From positions 31,508,019 through 31,572,018 of the forward strand of contig OZ007579.1 in assembly GCA_963931925.1 (NCBI GenBank): DNA of 64,000 nucleotides. Direction: 5' to 3'. A program made the position numbers and the translations under genes. Position 1 is the stretch's first letter; each line of letters begins with the position of its first letter. Below, in pieces: positions 11,271 to 21,910 of this stretch. The notes beneath the pieces were generated by a model that was not told the DNA's origin, searched no databases, and was given only the letters and a program-made list of their open reading frames with translations. This DNA comes from Onchidella celtica (Eukaryota; Mollusca; Gastropoda; Systellommatophora; Onchidiidae).

Positions 11271-12538
11271 ATGGCGGAACTCCAACAACTAATGGAGTTG
11301 GGTAAGGAACTTGGCCTGGAGGGGGAGGAGCTACGCGGCTGGATTAAAGAACAGCAGGCGGATTTGCGCGATGAGCGTGCTAAGGATAGAGAGCGAGAAA
11401 AAGAGGCTCAAGAGCGACAGAGAGAAGAGGAAAGAGAGGCTAAGGCTCAGCAACAAGAAAGAGAGGCTAAGGAAAGGGAGCAGGAGATAAGGTTAAAGGA
11501 GATAGAAGCCCAAGAGCGGGAGATAGAGGCTAGGGATAAGCAACAGGAGAGAGAGGCGCGAATAAGAATCGCCGAGTTGGAAATCAATAAGAATACGCCA
11601 ACAGAAACAGTTGAGCGGCAGGTACACAATAAAGGTGGTGTTCGGATTAAGCTCCCTACGTTCGACGACCGGAAGGACGACATAGACGCCTTCCTTTACA
11701 GGTTCGAACTGAACGCACAATTGCAATGGGGGAAAATAAGGAATTATGGGCCACGTACCTGGCGTCTCTATTGCAGGGGCGAGCGTTAACCTACTTTAAA
11801 GAGCTACAGCGCGAAGACGTGCAAGATTACGATAAGCTGAAGGCTTTGCTACTTCGCCGATTTGCGCGTACCGAGGAATATTTCCGGGAGCAGTTTAGGC
11901 GAGCACGTGCGGATACCAGGGAGGACTTTGCTGCCTTCGTCGCGAGACTAACGGAATATTTCGCGAACTGGGTAGACTTGGCGCATGTGGGCGGGGATTT
12001 TGCTAAACTGAAAGACCTAATGATCCGTGACCAGCTGTACGCGTCGTGCCATAAAGATCTGGTGGCCTTCCTGAAAGAAAACGAACCCGCGACGGTGCAG
12101 GAGGCGTCTAAGTTGGCGGAAGCATACCGTACGGCACATCCGTCCAAACCAGTCGCCAGGGCGTACGTCCAAGATGCTGGGTACGTCGCCGTTGTCGAAG
12201 GGTCGCCGGCAGGACTTAAGGACAGGTCGCGTCAGCGTGGTGCCTATAGTGGGCAAGCCCAGGGGCAGCGTAGGGGCTATCACCAATCACCGGCATATGG
12301 ATCCGGTAAGTTTGACCGAGCAGGAGGGCTAGGTCGCGGTAATGGCCGGGGGCGATTTGTGACCTTTGCCGATGACCGACGGCATAGGGACTTTAGTTCC
12401 GGTCGCGATGGGTCACGGGGACCCAGGCCTAGTGCAGCACAGGGAGCGGAGTGTTGGACTTGCGGACGCGTGGGTCACTTTTCACGCGAGTGTAGGGCCG
12501 CGAAGTGTTGGAACTGCGGTAGAGCAGATCACATCTAG
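11271..12538 (+). pseudogene. Gag region (coiled coil, capsid-like, CCHC knuckles), fossil
   Basis: The N-terminus (MAELQQLMELGKELGL) is followed by about 80 residues very rich in E, R, K and Q, a probable coiled coil, then a retrotransposon Gag (capsid-like) section with an FREQFRRAR segment, then a basic glycine-rich stretch and CCHC zinc knuckles (CWTCGRVGHFSREC, CWNCGRADH). The N-terminus resembles the Gag at 14958-17138. The region is broken once and its end is joined to RNase H sequence by the internal deletion. Gag would form the particle and bind RNA. Confidence 0.85.
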
Positions 12539-12543
12539 CAGGG

Positions 12544-13137
12544 TTGCTAATCCCAAAAACAAAGAAACAAGTCAGAAGCTTAGTGGGAATTTTAAATTAT
12601 TACAGAAAGTTCATTCCAAATTTTTCCTCCTTGTCATCTTCTCTTACTGACCTTACTAAGAAGGGACAACCCGATAAGGTCCAGTGGACGTCTGAATGTC
12701 AGACAGCATTTGATAATTTGGTGACAGCATTATCATCGTCACCCATTCTGATATTACCCGATTTTCGATCTAATTTTATCCTCAGAACGGATGCGTCGGA
12801 CTCTGGTGTCGGCGCTTGTCTTCTACAGGAGAAGAACGAATGTCTCCATCCTGTATGTTATGTCAGTAGGAAGTTATTGCAGAGAGAAAGAAAGTATTCT
12901 GTGATAGAGCGTGAGTGTCTTGCCATTGTGTGGTCCGTCCAGAAATTGGGACGTTATCTCATGGGACGAGAATTTTGTATCCAGACAGATCACAAGCCAC
13001 TAACGTTTTTGTCGAAGAATCGTTCGTCCAGCCCACGCTTGTCTAGATGGGCATTGGCTTTGCAGCCGTATACCTTCGTTATTCAACCAATTCCAGGAAC
13101 CAGCAATCATATCGCCGACTACCTTAGTCGAGCCTAG
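12544..13137 (+). CDS. RT connection plus RNase H remnant of the plus-strand element
   Basis: An open stretch of 197 codons begins in the RT thumb/connection (TKKQVRSLVGILNYYRKF) and continues through a complete-looking gypsy RNase H: RTDASDSGVGA, YVSRKLLQRERKYS, IERECLAIVW, TDHKPLTFL, and an ADYLSRA end. The catalytic Asp of TDAS, Glu of ERE and Asp of TDH are visible. It lacks RT fingers, palm and any integrase, so on its own it is a remnant and not a working pol. Confidence 0.85.
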   Translation: MLIPKTKKQVRSLVGILNYYRKFIPNFSSLSSSLTDLTKKGQPDKVQWTSECQTAFDNLVTALSSSPILILPDFRSNFILRTDASDSGVGACLLQEKNECLHPVCYVSRKLLQRERKYSVIERECLAIVWSVQKLGRYLMGREFCIQTDHKPLTFLSKNRSSSPRLSRWALALQPYTFVIQPIPGTSNHIADYLSRA

Positions 13138-13493
13138 GGGAAGAGTTCGGGAGCTTATACATCGGAGGACAGGAACATTGACAGGATCTGTGTGAATGAG
13201 TCGACTTTAAAATATTGACATTATAAATATGATATGAAGAATGGTTGATAGGTTGATTGGTTTTTGATTCTGTATTAAGTATTGTGGTTAGTTAGCTATT
13301 CATGATGTGACACATATATGCATATTGCAGGGCATATTGATCCCCATATTTTCCCCTGATTTCGGTATTTTATATACTAGGGGAACTGCTAGGTCATTTT
13401 TTTTAGTGTAGGTATTGCTCACGCTCACTCGTTGACTGTCATCTTGATGCGATTTGAAATTAATTGCATTAATTTTTTTGGGGTGGGGGATGA
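13138..13493 (+). other. 3' non-coding region and polypurine tract
   Basis: About 350 bp separate RNase H from the 3' LTR, too short for an integrase. It ends in the polypurine tract GGGGTGGGGGA (13480-13490), the same word as on the minus strand at 2048-2058 in the nested element. Confidence 0.8.
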
Positions 13494-14732
13494 TGTCACG
13501 AGTGGAGTGAGTGCAATTAAGGGGATTGCTACAGAGCGGGTGTAGAGTAAGAAGGGCTCACGGCAGACAGGTAGGGAAAGACGGGAAGGGAGGAGAGTAA
13601 AATTAACGCACGTAGACAAGTAAGTTAAGCGTGCTGTTGTGAGTGGTGGGGGGTCTGAATGAGGCGAAAGCGCTGTATTACTATCACTGCAAGTTAGAAG
13701 GTCCTACGGAACGGACCTGTGGATAAGAGCCCATCGGGCGGACATAAGGGGAGCAGTCGAGAGACCAGTGAGAGAGTTTTTCCAGTGATGACTGGTACGT
13801 AGAACGTTGATTGATTATTATGATTGATGTATTATATTATATTCGTCTATTACCATGATGTAAATAAGTAGATGTGAGGAATGTGGAAGTCCTTGATATT
13901 GGATATAGCAATGTGCGCCATGAGCGATAGATGAAAGTGAGTTCATGGATTTGTAGCGCGAGTGAGTAGTGTGTACTCCGATGGAGGTGTGTTACCGTAA
14001 GATGTGTGGTGAGTGAAAGGTGAACTAGTGTGTGTACGCTTCATGGGTTGTAAGGAGAGGTTGAGTGAATAGAAATGGTAGGGTATTATACCAATGTAAT
14101 GTTATTCTTGTAGGTGTCGAGGACGGGCCGCAGAGCCACCTCGATGAGCACAGGGGATAGGCCAGCATAGGGCCGGAGGCCACACATAGGCCAGAAGTGA
14201 GGCTGTCAGTGCAGGACAGTGGAGGCACATAAAGTCGTGGCAGTCAGGCCACGGACAGGGACGTAGATATGAGCGTGAATGTGATAATGTACTATTGCCA
14301 TGTTGAGGGGCTAGTGAACTAATAATGTACTATTGACATGATAATGTCTATTGAAATGATAATGTGTTATTGCCCTGCTGAGGTGCTAGGGGAATGCTAA
14401 GGTGTATGACAATAGGAAGGTGATATTGAGAGACGGCGGTGCCAGTGAATTATTAATGTGCTATTAAGACCCTGAGGGGAGAGGCTGAGGCCGAAGTGCC
14501 TTTAGGAGTAACTACCGGGTTGTGGATCCGAGGGAGAGTGCGTGTGAGAATAAGGCCGTTGTACGGCAGTTAATTGCAATAATATAATGTATGTAATTGC
14601 GCTATTATCTGTATAATTATGTTTAATAAATGTGTGAGTCTGATGGATTGTTCTGTTAAGTGTTAAACTTGTTTGTTCGTGATTGTTGTCCTGTCATAAA
14701 CTATTACATCTCCCAGTCTGGGATTTGTGACA
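13494..14732 (+). repeat. 3' LTR of the plus-strand element
   Basis: A 1239-bp copy of 9089-10327, ending TTTGTGACA and followed by the second target duplication aaaat (14733-14737). Confidence 0.93.
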
Positions 14733-14737
14733 AAAAT

Positions 14738-14957
14738 CACGGGGTCGAGAATTGCACTGTCACTCCTAACTTATACATTTATTCTATCTCGCCCCACTTT
14801 CTTTCCATCTCTTAGAAAAAGTGTTTCAAAACACAAACTGTTCACGAGAACAGTTCAAGGACAAATTACGCTGGTTATAATCAACGAGACCGTGAAAAAT
14901 CAACTCCTTGCAAGTCGTGACCCAGCACGGCAATTATCGTACACTTAAACCATGACA
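14738..14957 (-). mobile_element. LTR-like block, right portion
   Basis: Non-coding sequence from the end of the inserted element to CATGACA at 14957, where Gag-pol coding sequence of the minus-strand fossil starts. On the minus strand it opens TGTCATGG, as the 807-5996 LTRs open TGTCATGA, so it looks like the 5' end of a minus-strand LTR whose other part is 8014-9088. Confidence 0.5.
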
Positions 14958-17138
14958 AATGTCGACGGCAACCCGTTCAAAAGGCGTTGAGACAGTTGGC
15001 ATCTCCTCTAGAGGCGCCCGCGAAGCTTTACCTCGAGGAGTCCTCTTTTGGCAGGTGTCACATCGCGACACGTAGCGGTTAATATCCGCGTATACGCCCG
15101 GCCAAAAGAACTGCGACAGGACTCTGGCTTTCGTTCTAGCTTTTCCCTGGTGGCCCGATAACGTAGTATCGTGCGCAAGACGCAGGATGTCTCGTCGAAA
15201 GGAGCTGGGTATCACCAGCTGCATTATGATATCGCGCTTGCCTCTATAAACGCGGTACAACAAGTCATCCTTAATACAGAATTTAGTCGTGTTCGGCTCG
15301 TCAGGATGAACCTTTGCAAAGAGATGACTCAGAGACGAATCTGAGCGCTGCTCATTATAGAACAACTCCGGGGTTACATTTAAATCCACGACAGTCGTTC
15401 GTAACGCACCGTCAGCTTGGCGACGGGCCTGCTGTCGCGTGCTAACACATGCAATATCCCTCTCCTCGTCCCACATCTGAAGTTTATTGTAAGGGATGTC
15501 TTTAACCTGGGGTATGTTCCCAATTATCAGGTCCGCCACCGGATTCGGCAACACGCAGGCGGTGACCACTCCAGTAAGAAAGGGTGTGTCTATGTACACT
15601 TCCGCAAGACGGAAATGCTCTCTCGATCCCCCAAATGTAATACACGTTGCTTTTCGGTCAAGGAGCTGCGTGGGGCGAACAAGGGATTCCCGCATGCCGA
15701 TGGTGGTACATCCCGAGTCCCGCAACACTGATGCGCGGGTTGCGTTTACTTGACCCTCATATAGTGTTAAAACGCCCTGCTCGTGGAGGGCTGACATAAC
15801 CGGTACATCTTGTGACGTCTTCACAATAAACAATTTGTCTGGACTCTCATGCGTGAACACGACGGAACACGCATTTGCTATTTCCCGCCTCACTCTACAG
15901 TCCTTAGCAAAGTGACCTTTTCTGCCACAGTTATAACATTTGAACTGTCTATCGTAGGCGCGATAGAACTGCCTCGGTGGTTCCTCATAATGTCCATAAC
16001 CTGGTCTGCCCGCAGGGAATGGACGTCCCAGCCGGGGTTCACGGCCGCGTGAGAAGTTACGCGGGTCGGGTTGCATTCTTCCAGCTGGCGGTTCGGAATG
16101 TCCGCGAGGAGGTGGTTCCTGTCGAGCGGGCGCTCGAGGTTGTCTCGAGCCTGTCGATGTTTTAGTGCCCACTCCGGCGTAAAAAGGTTCATTAGATTTG
16201 GCCTTGGCCAAGGAGCGACTAGGGTGAGCAGCTGCATACTGCTCCGCTATTAACGTTATTTCGGCGGACGTCTTGGGAGCGCGCTCTTTCAGATGCGCGA
16301 CCAGGTCCGCATGGCAGGATGTATATATCTGGTCCTTTATGACCAAATCGTACAGTTTAGTAAAGTTGCCATCCTCTACCCCAGCCAACTCAATCCATCG
16401 ATTGAGAAGGTGCCGGAGACGGTCCACGTAAGTGGCAAAATTCTCGGAAGGTTCTGGCTTACAATCCCGGAACCGTTTATGGAACCCGTCTTCCGTGTGT
16501 TGAAACCTCTTTAGAAGGGCGGTTTTAAGTATATCATAATCTTTAGCGTCGTCGACATTGAGGCCATGGAAGACCTCCAATGCTCTGCCGGTTAACAGGT
16601 TCGCAAGGCAGGAAGTATATTCGCTCCGCTGCCATCCGGCGCAGGCGGCGTGTAACTCAAACCGGTGGAGATAGGAGTCAATCTGGTCGACCCTATCTTG
16701 AAACGTAGGAAGCTTCGGCTTAGACGATTTGCTAGACTGCGCAGTCGGGGGCGCGGCCCGCTGGGTCTGATCCAGCTCCATCCGTTTGAGAGCCAGTTCG
16801 TGCTCTCTCTGCGCGGCTCTATCTTCTTGTTCTCGTTGCGCGGCTTTCTCTGCTCGCTCCGCGGCTCTATCTTCTTGTTCTCGTTGCGCGGCTTTCTCTG
16901 CTCGCTCCGCGGCTCTATCTTCTCTTTGTTGTTGCGCGGCTTTCTCCTCTTTCTCTCGTTGCGCGGCTTTCTCTGCTCGGTCCGCGGCTCTATCTTCTCT
17001 TTGTTGTTGCGCGGCTTTCTCTGCGCGGTCCTCCTTTATTCTTTGGTCTACCCAAGAAGCTCGCTGCTCCTCTGGGATGCTGAACTCTTTGGCCAGCTCT
17101 AAATACTTCTTTAGGTCGGCCATAATGTTGGTCGACAA
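14958..17138 (-). mobile_element. Gag-protease-integrase N-terminal region of a Gmr1-like fossil
   Basis: The minus strand encodes a continuous Gag-pol start. From 17138: a helical N-terminus, 48-bp (16-residue) repeats of an AAERAEKAAQREQEDR unit forming a coiled coil, a capsid-like section, a basic RG-rich stretch and a CCHC knuckle (CYNCGRKGHFAKDC, about residue 400). Then come an aspartic protease with a DSG motif and, directly after it, the integrase HHCC zinc domain (HDTTLSGHQG, CDTCQKR) and the start of the integrase core. Protease followed at once by integrase, with no RT between, again shows the integrase-first order. It stops at the LTR-like block, and 5997-8013 may be the continuation, though that is not proven. 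It looks truncated rather than heavily decayed. Confidence 0.88.
16801..17035. repeat. 48-bp coding repeats in Gag coiled coil
   Basis: Direct repeats of a 48-bp unit (GCGGCTCTATCTTCTTGTTC as its first 20 bases) encode the Ala/Glu/Arg coiled coil of Gag on the minus strand. Two units are identical and the flanking ones are shortened variants. Confidence 0.85.
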
Positions 17139-18138
17139 CGGGAACTAAGTCTCCTTGAGACTACCACACTTTTAAATCGGTGTGTTCAAACTTACCAACT
17201 CCTCAATCCCTGAAGACAGTATATACTTTGTCCTCTTCGGGTGTTCGTTTCTTTACGTTACGAATCAACAACAAATTCTCTACTGTTCAACCGAATAGCG
17301 GTTGATTATCCTCGTGATCACTTCCTTTATATATATTCCACTCACTTCTTCGTGTACAACTTGTACACCGCTTGGCAGCGTTTCCTCTGCTCTTAGATTG
17401 GCCTAATTTAATACTCCCAATCTGATCTCTTATGGCCTCTAAGCCTCAACTCTCACTTTCCAGATTATACGTCAACGTGTCCTTGACACGCGATTTCTCT
17501 CAGGCAAGAATATTATAAAGATAAATATAAGTATAATATGGTAACGCTATAAGTGAAAAGAAATTATACAGTGAACACTACCCAACGACACAAAGGACGA
17601 ACGATAACAGACCCAATCAAGCCTGAAACTATCTACAGATAGGTAAGAAGAGCACAAGAGAGACGTCTTCCTAAAAAGTACGAGGAAGATAGAACACCAC
17701 AATCTGAACGATAAATGGATCCCTAACAAAGAACTATTCAAGGCAAAGCAGATCTCCCATCCGCTTTAAACGCCACCTAGCCCGGCTAGTCTGGCAAGAA
17801 GAGGTATGCTGAGTCCCGATCCCTTCCAACCACCCGCTTACTCTAGCTAAACACAGAAAAAAGGAAAAATGCCTGTTAAAGAGAGGGGAAGAGAAACGTG
17901 TCAACCCCTCAAACAGACAGAATCGGATGGTATCACTGAACTGGGAATTGGGTGTCAAATTTCCTCACTCCACAGCGTACGCCCCGATGTATGTCTTTCA
18001 CTTTCTGCGAGTCGATGTCCTGTCCGTTCCTCGTTGTTGTCCACGGATCAGTGACGAGATGTCCATGCAACGGAAAAAGAACACAAATTAGCGGTATACA
18101 AAGATAATATGGGTATAACTAACTAATCTAAAAAATGT
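17139..18138 (-). other. 5' leader of the minus-strand Gmr1-like fossil
   Basis: About 1 kb of non-coding sequence upstream of Gag. From 17570 to 18130 it aligns by eye with the nested element's leader (about 3980-4540), including the block at 17650-17735, the word CTAGTCTGGCAAGAA and a GATCCCTTCCAACC word. No primer-binding site or 5' LTR could be placed with confidence, so the true 5' end of this fossil is unknown. Confidence 0.7.
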
Positions 18139-18227
18139 AAGTCAATATAGGTGAGCAGAAGCTCGGGGGGAGGCAGAGCACTAGGATAACAGTTTTTAAG
18201 AGAAAATAAGTATTAGGCGGACGAAGG
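18139..18227. repeat. 89-bp direct repeat, copy 1
   Basis: Identical over all 89 bases to 18580-18668. It contains GAGCAGAAGCTCGGGGGGAG and ends ACGAAGG. Confidence 0.95.
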
Positions 18228-18579
18228 TTGTAGTGCCTAGTTAGTGCTCAAGAAAGCAAAGCGGGAGTGAAAGAAGGAAGAAAGAAAAATGATCAAGATG
18301 GGACTAGAACCCGCGACCTCTGCTACGGCACCCGTCGCCTTGCCAAGAAGAAAACAGATCACTTAACCGCACGGCCACTCCGTCTCCATAAAAGAGACGA
18401 TCGTGGCCGAACTGTTTCACGGTGTTTCTTGCTGACTTGAGTATTCCTTCGCTGAGACCCAACCCACTTGCGTCACCCCTCCCCTCCCTGTTCTCTCTTT
18501 TTCACCCGCCTGCCATTGGACAATACGAACATCTAGGACAACGAATACAAGATGTAGGCCTCCGAGTTTTATCAAACGG
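18228..18579 (-). mobile_element. Segment with tRNA-derived SINE (minus strand)
   Basis: On the minus strand, 18388 to 18297 reads like a Leu/Ser-type tRNA: GGAGACG, A box TGGCCGTGCGG, GTTAAG, and B box GGGTTCTAGTCCC. This is the pol III promoter pair of a tRNA-derived SINE. The 3' acceptor half is not matched, so it is not a working tRNA gene. The rest of the segment is unassigned. Perfect 89-bp repeats flank it, far longer than usual SINE target duplications. Confidence 0.65.
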
Positions 18580-18668
18580 AAGTCAATATAGGTGAGCAGA
18601 AGCTCGGGGGGAGGCAGAGCACTAGGATAACAGTTTTTAAGAGAAAATAAGTATTAGGCGGACGAAGG
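18580..18668. repeat. 89-bp direct repeat, copy 2
   Basis: Identical to 18139-18227. The bases after this copy (CACTACAAC) are the reverse complement of those after copy 1 (GTTGTAGTG, counting the final shared G), a small inverted feature at the junctions. Confidence 0.95.
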
Positions 18669-19085
18669 CACTACAACGGAGCCAAGTACGAGCGTAGATC
18701 CAAAGGACACGGTTCGCACTTTTGGCCTAGTGCGACGAGGCGTTTATCAATTCTCTGGATGACGACACGGTCACTCCACTTCGACTTCACTTGTGTCTAT
18801 TCTGTCTGTGCTCGACTCCTATTGTCAGGCCCTGGAGCTCGAGCCGAGAGGAACCTCACTGGATCGAATGATTTCCACAGCCGTTCTCTGCTTAAACAAT
18901 GGCGACTTAAGCTTATATATCTCCAGCCAAACCCCGTGAAAGTTTCTTGTCTCACCTTCCGAAATCATGCCGGGTTCACGTGCCCCGTGCATAGCTTACA
19001 CAACTCACCGCCTTAAGGCGTGAGTCCACTAACCTATAAACTCCCACCTTTTTATTCTAAGGGTCGGATCACCCTAACACTACTC
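18669..19085. other. Unassigned sequence, no gene seen
   Basis: About 420 bp, less AT-rich than its surroundings, between the second 89-bp repeat and the LINE. It could hold the 5' LTR of the adjacent minus-strand fossil, but I found neither a partner copy nor clear TG...CA ends. Confidence 0.5.
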
Positions 19086-19941
19086 ACTGGATCCCAAAAA
19101 TGAGATCATGACAACCAGGTACACTATGGCGAAGAAGTTATGGAAAATATTCCAGACATGCCTGGAGTCAGCATAAATGGGCACAATATGAACAACCTAC
19201 GTTATGCGGATGACACCGTACTCATACCATAATCGGAAGAAAGACCTGCAAGAACTAACAGATGTGTTCTTCAGAGAGAGTGAACAAATGGGACTAAGCC
19301 TGAATGCCAAGAAAACAGTGACATGGTTATGTCGAGAAAGAAGAAGAGAGTACCGCGTAAAATCAACTTAGAAGGAAACGAACTCTCTTAAGTAAATAAA
19401 ACCAAATACTTGGGAGCTCAGATAACATCAGATTCAAGATGCGAAACAGAAGTCAAAGATCGACTTCGCCAGACCAAAAGAATACTGCAGTGTTATATCG
19501 AATCAATTTTATTGTATGCCTGCGAAACCTGGACGCTAAACACAGACACAGTAAGAAAACTGGAAACAAGAGATATATTATGTGGTTTCTGAAAAGAATG
19601 CTTAGTAGTCCATGGACTGCAAGGAATACAAAATTTAATGAAGAAGTGTTGAGACAAGCAGATGAAAAGAGGACACTCCTAAACAAGGTCAGAAAAAGAC
19701 AGGGAACATTCTTTGGACATGTAATGAGAAATTGAGGACTAGAACATTTAGTAACAACAGGGAAATTCAATGGAATAAGAAGCCGCTGACGACAACGCAT
19801 AAATATGCAGGACGACCTAAATTCTTGGCTGGGAATGCACACCACCAACGACATCATCAGGGCTACAGAAGATCGCGAGAGATGGTGGGTCATGATCGCC
19901 AACGCCTACCGGCAGGGCACTTAATGGTGATGACACTATGA
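19086..19941 (+). pseudogene. LINE reverse transcriptase, 5'-truncated and decayed
   Basis: The plus strand shows the RT palm (NNLRYADDTVLI, the catalytic YADD box), then NAKKTVT, a KYLGAQI block, YACETWTLN, and the 3' domain FLKRMLSSPW, VRKRQGTFFGHVMRN and a closing ERWWVMIANAYRQG. Two frames and internal stops are needed to cover it, so it is inactive. There is no endonuclease or 5' part. Its 3' end lies at the very edge of the duplicated GPCR block (19945), so the insertion or the duplication breakpoint coincides with it. The clade is not certain. Confidence 0.8.
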
Positions 19942-19944
19942 AAA

Positions 19945-21910
19945 ATGTATTTTCGCCAAAGTTGTTGTAAAATAACTAGTGGCGGGATTTTGTCCACGGG
20001 AAATCACATACTGGTGGTATTCGTTAACTTTAGCTATCATTAGACCCAGGTCTGTTAGATCTACCACTGACGAGACCTGCATGTAGGCCAGCTGTATGGA
20101 TAGTAGATAATAAAAGGCATAATTATTTCATTGTGTGGGTACTTTTGATCTTCTTTAATAATTTCAATACTTCAATGATCCCGAGGAAACTTGCAGTATT
20201 TTCAAACCTTGGACCAGTTTCAGCAATCCTTATGGTGTGTATTGTGTATGAAATGAGAATAAATCCTGCTAAATTGTATTGGCTTAAGTTAAACAGAACG
20301 TACCCGTTGCTAAACACAAACATTGCTCGTCATCTACAATCTCAGTGTTCTCAAAAACTTGATTCTGAAATCAACTGGGGGTCCCAAGCTTCTACTAGCA
20401 ATAACATATTGCAAGATATTAGTGAAACTAGTGTCAGATGAAAGGGGACAAATATATCTTTTATTATGTTTCAATAACTCCAATACGTAACAGTAACATT
20501 AACCTTCAGCCTGTCAACCTGATCTAAATTTTAACTGATGAAATAAAACGTTGCTTTTCATCACCTGCAGAATGGCCGACACTGCAGATACATTGGCTGG
20601 GAATGGTATAAACGTATTTCAGTTTTGCCAGAATGTTTTTATTAAAAGGTCACAAAATTAAAACGAAGATTAAAAAGACATTATCAAAATTTCAGAGACA
20701 CCAGAACTCACTGTAAGTGGAACATTGAAGTGACATACTGAATTCAATTCTCAAGATATGACATGAGAAACAGAATAATTATTAATGAGAGGAAAAAGTC
20801 AATGTGTTTGTGATTACTGATGGACGCATTCCTCAAGGCTCATAGTTTTCAGATGACTACCAAAGTGATGCTCAAATGAAGAGAACACCCCCCCCCACCA
20901 CCCCCACCGCCTTAATTACACCAACTGCAATTCTTTTCTCTTGTTTCTTCCCAGTACAGTACGAGTTTGCCCAAGCGGGTACTATCAGAACCCAGTACGA
21001 GTTTGCCCAAGCGGCTACTAACAGAATTTGATGGTAATGTCAAGGCGTTGAGTTTCAGTGAGACCTCGCTCACTAACCAACTAGTCGAATCTCATGGAAC
21101 TTCAAAGTCGAGATATCACCATACAACTAGCCAGCCAATCAGAATCGGCCAGGGCACGGCGGGCATTAAACTCAGCACTTCATACATCTCGAATGCACAG
21201 AGATGATTGTAATATGCAAACAATGATAATGGGTAAACTGTGCTCTCGGACGATATGCGATTAAAGTTAAGTCCCAGACTGATATCGTTCAATGGCTCAC
21301 CGAACGAGAGAAAGTTAAACAAAAAGATCGGTGCTTTTGATTATAGGCTTAGGGTTTTAATGTTTGTCGTGCAAAGTGACATTTCTCCAGCGGTCACCCG
21401 TTATGTACAAATATGGTATTATGACATTGCCGTGTTAATTTACCAGTGTTTTCTGTATGCCACTGATTTCTAAAGTCTTACGGTTGTACAAGATACTGTG
21501 AGAATTTCAAACTATTTTCCGTTTCCACATTCATCAGATAGAAAGATCAAAAACAGCTTGTGATTAGTGGTCAACATTGTCTTTCTTCTTGCTTCATGCT
21601 ATCCAGTTCAAATGTCCCTTTATGAGGAGGGTATAATACGGGGAGAGGGGGTGACCAGTGTCAAGCTCTCTAGCCAAATGTAAAATGTGTAAAAAATTTC
21701 ATTATAAAGTCACAGAAAAAGATCAATGCTTTTTGTAATAGACTGGAACAAAGAGGCAGGTTACAGGTTATTTCATTGCAGTATATTCCACGCAGATCTG
21801 GTTCTAACTGCTCTAAGGAGATAGTTTCTGCTAGATAAATGTGTATATTTGTTTTCAGTACTTCAGTGAATAAATTCAAGAATATTTCAAGTGGATATTT
21901 CGCTAGCAAA
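19945..21910 (+). other. Duplicated upstream block of GPCR1
   Basis: This non-coding stretch matches 52215-54854 upstream of GPCR4 and, from about 20240, 60760-62154 upstream of GPCR5. Shared words include CTAGTGGCG at the left edge, TTGGACCAGTTTCAGCAATC, a MADTAD-like ATG at 20571, and the block just before the start codon (ATTTC, TAGCAAAATG). An open frame of 102 codons at 20133-20441 is kept in the GPCR4 copy. A 40-bp tandem duplication with GTACGAGTTTGCCCAAGCGG lies at 20956-21030. Promoter elements are probably here, but none could be assigned. Confidence 0.75.

Larger units (their letters stand above)
9089..14732 (+). mobile_element. Young, internally deleted Gmr1-like LTR retrotransposon (5644 bp)
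   Basis: Two 1239-bp LTRs (9089-10327, 13494-14732) enclose a tRNA-Pro-type primer-binding site, a long leader, a Gag region, an RNase H region and a polypurine tract. The flanks carry target duplication aaaat (9084-9088, 14733-14737). Protease, integrase and most of RT are absent: the Gag zinc-knuckle region runs directly into the RT/RNase H connection, so this is a deletion copy. RNase H is the last pol domain before the LTR, which fits an integrase-first order. The LTRs differ at only about four sites by eye, so insertion was recent. It sits inside the LTR-like block. Confidence 0.93.

Noticed and set aside
9089-17138. Retroviral envelope gene in the LTR elements
   Set aside because: No signal peptide, glycosylated ectodomain or membrane anchor frame follows pol in any element; the space after RNase H is non-coding.
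16665-17148. Ser/Leu/Cys-rich plus-strand frames
   Set aside because: They are the antisense of the 48-bp coding repeats in the Gag coiled coil.
18297-18388. Leu/Ser tRNA gene
   Set aside because: A and B boxes are present, but the 3' acceptor half does not pair with GGAGACG and no clear anticodon arm forms; a SINE head fits better.
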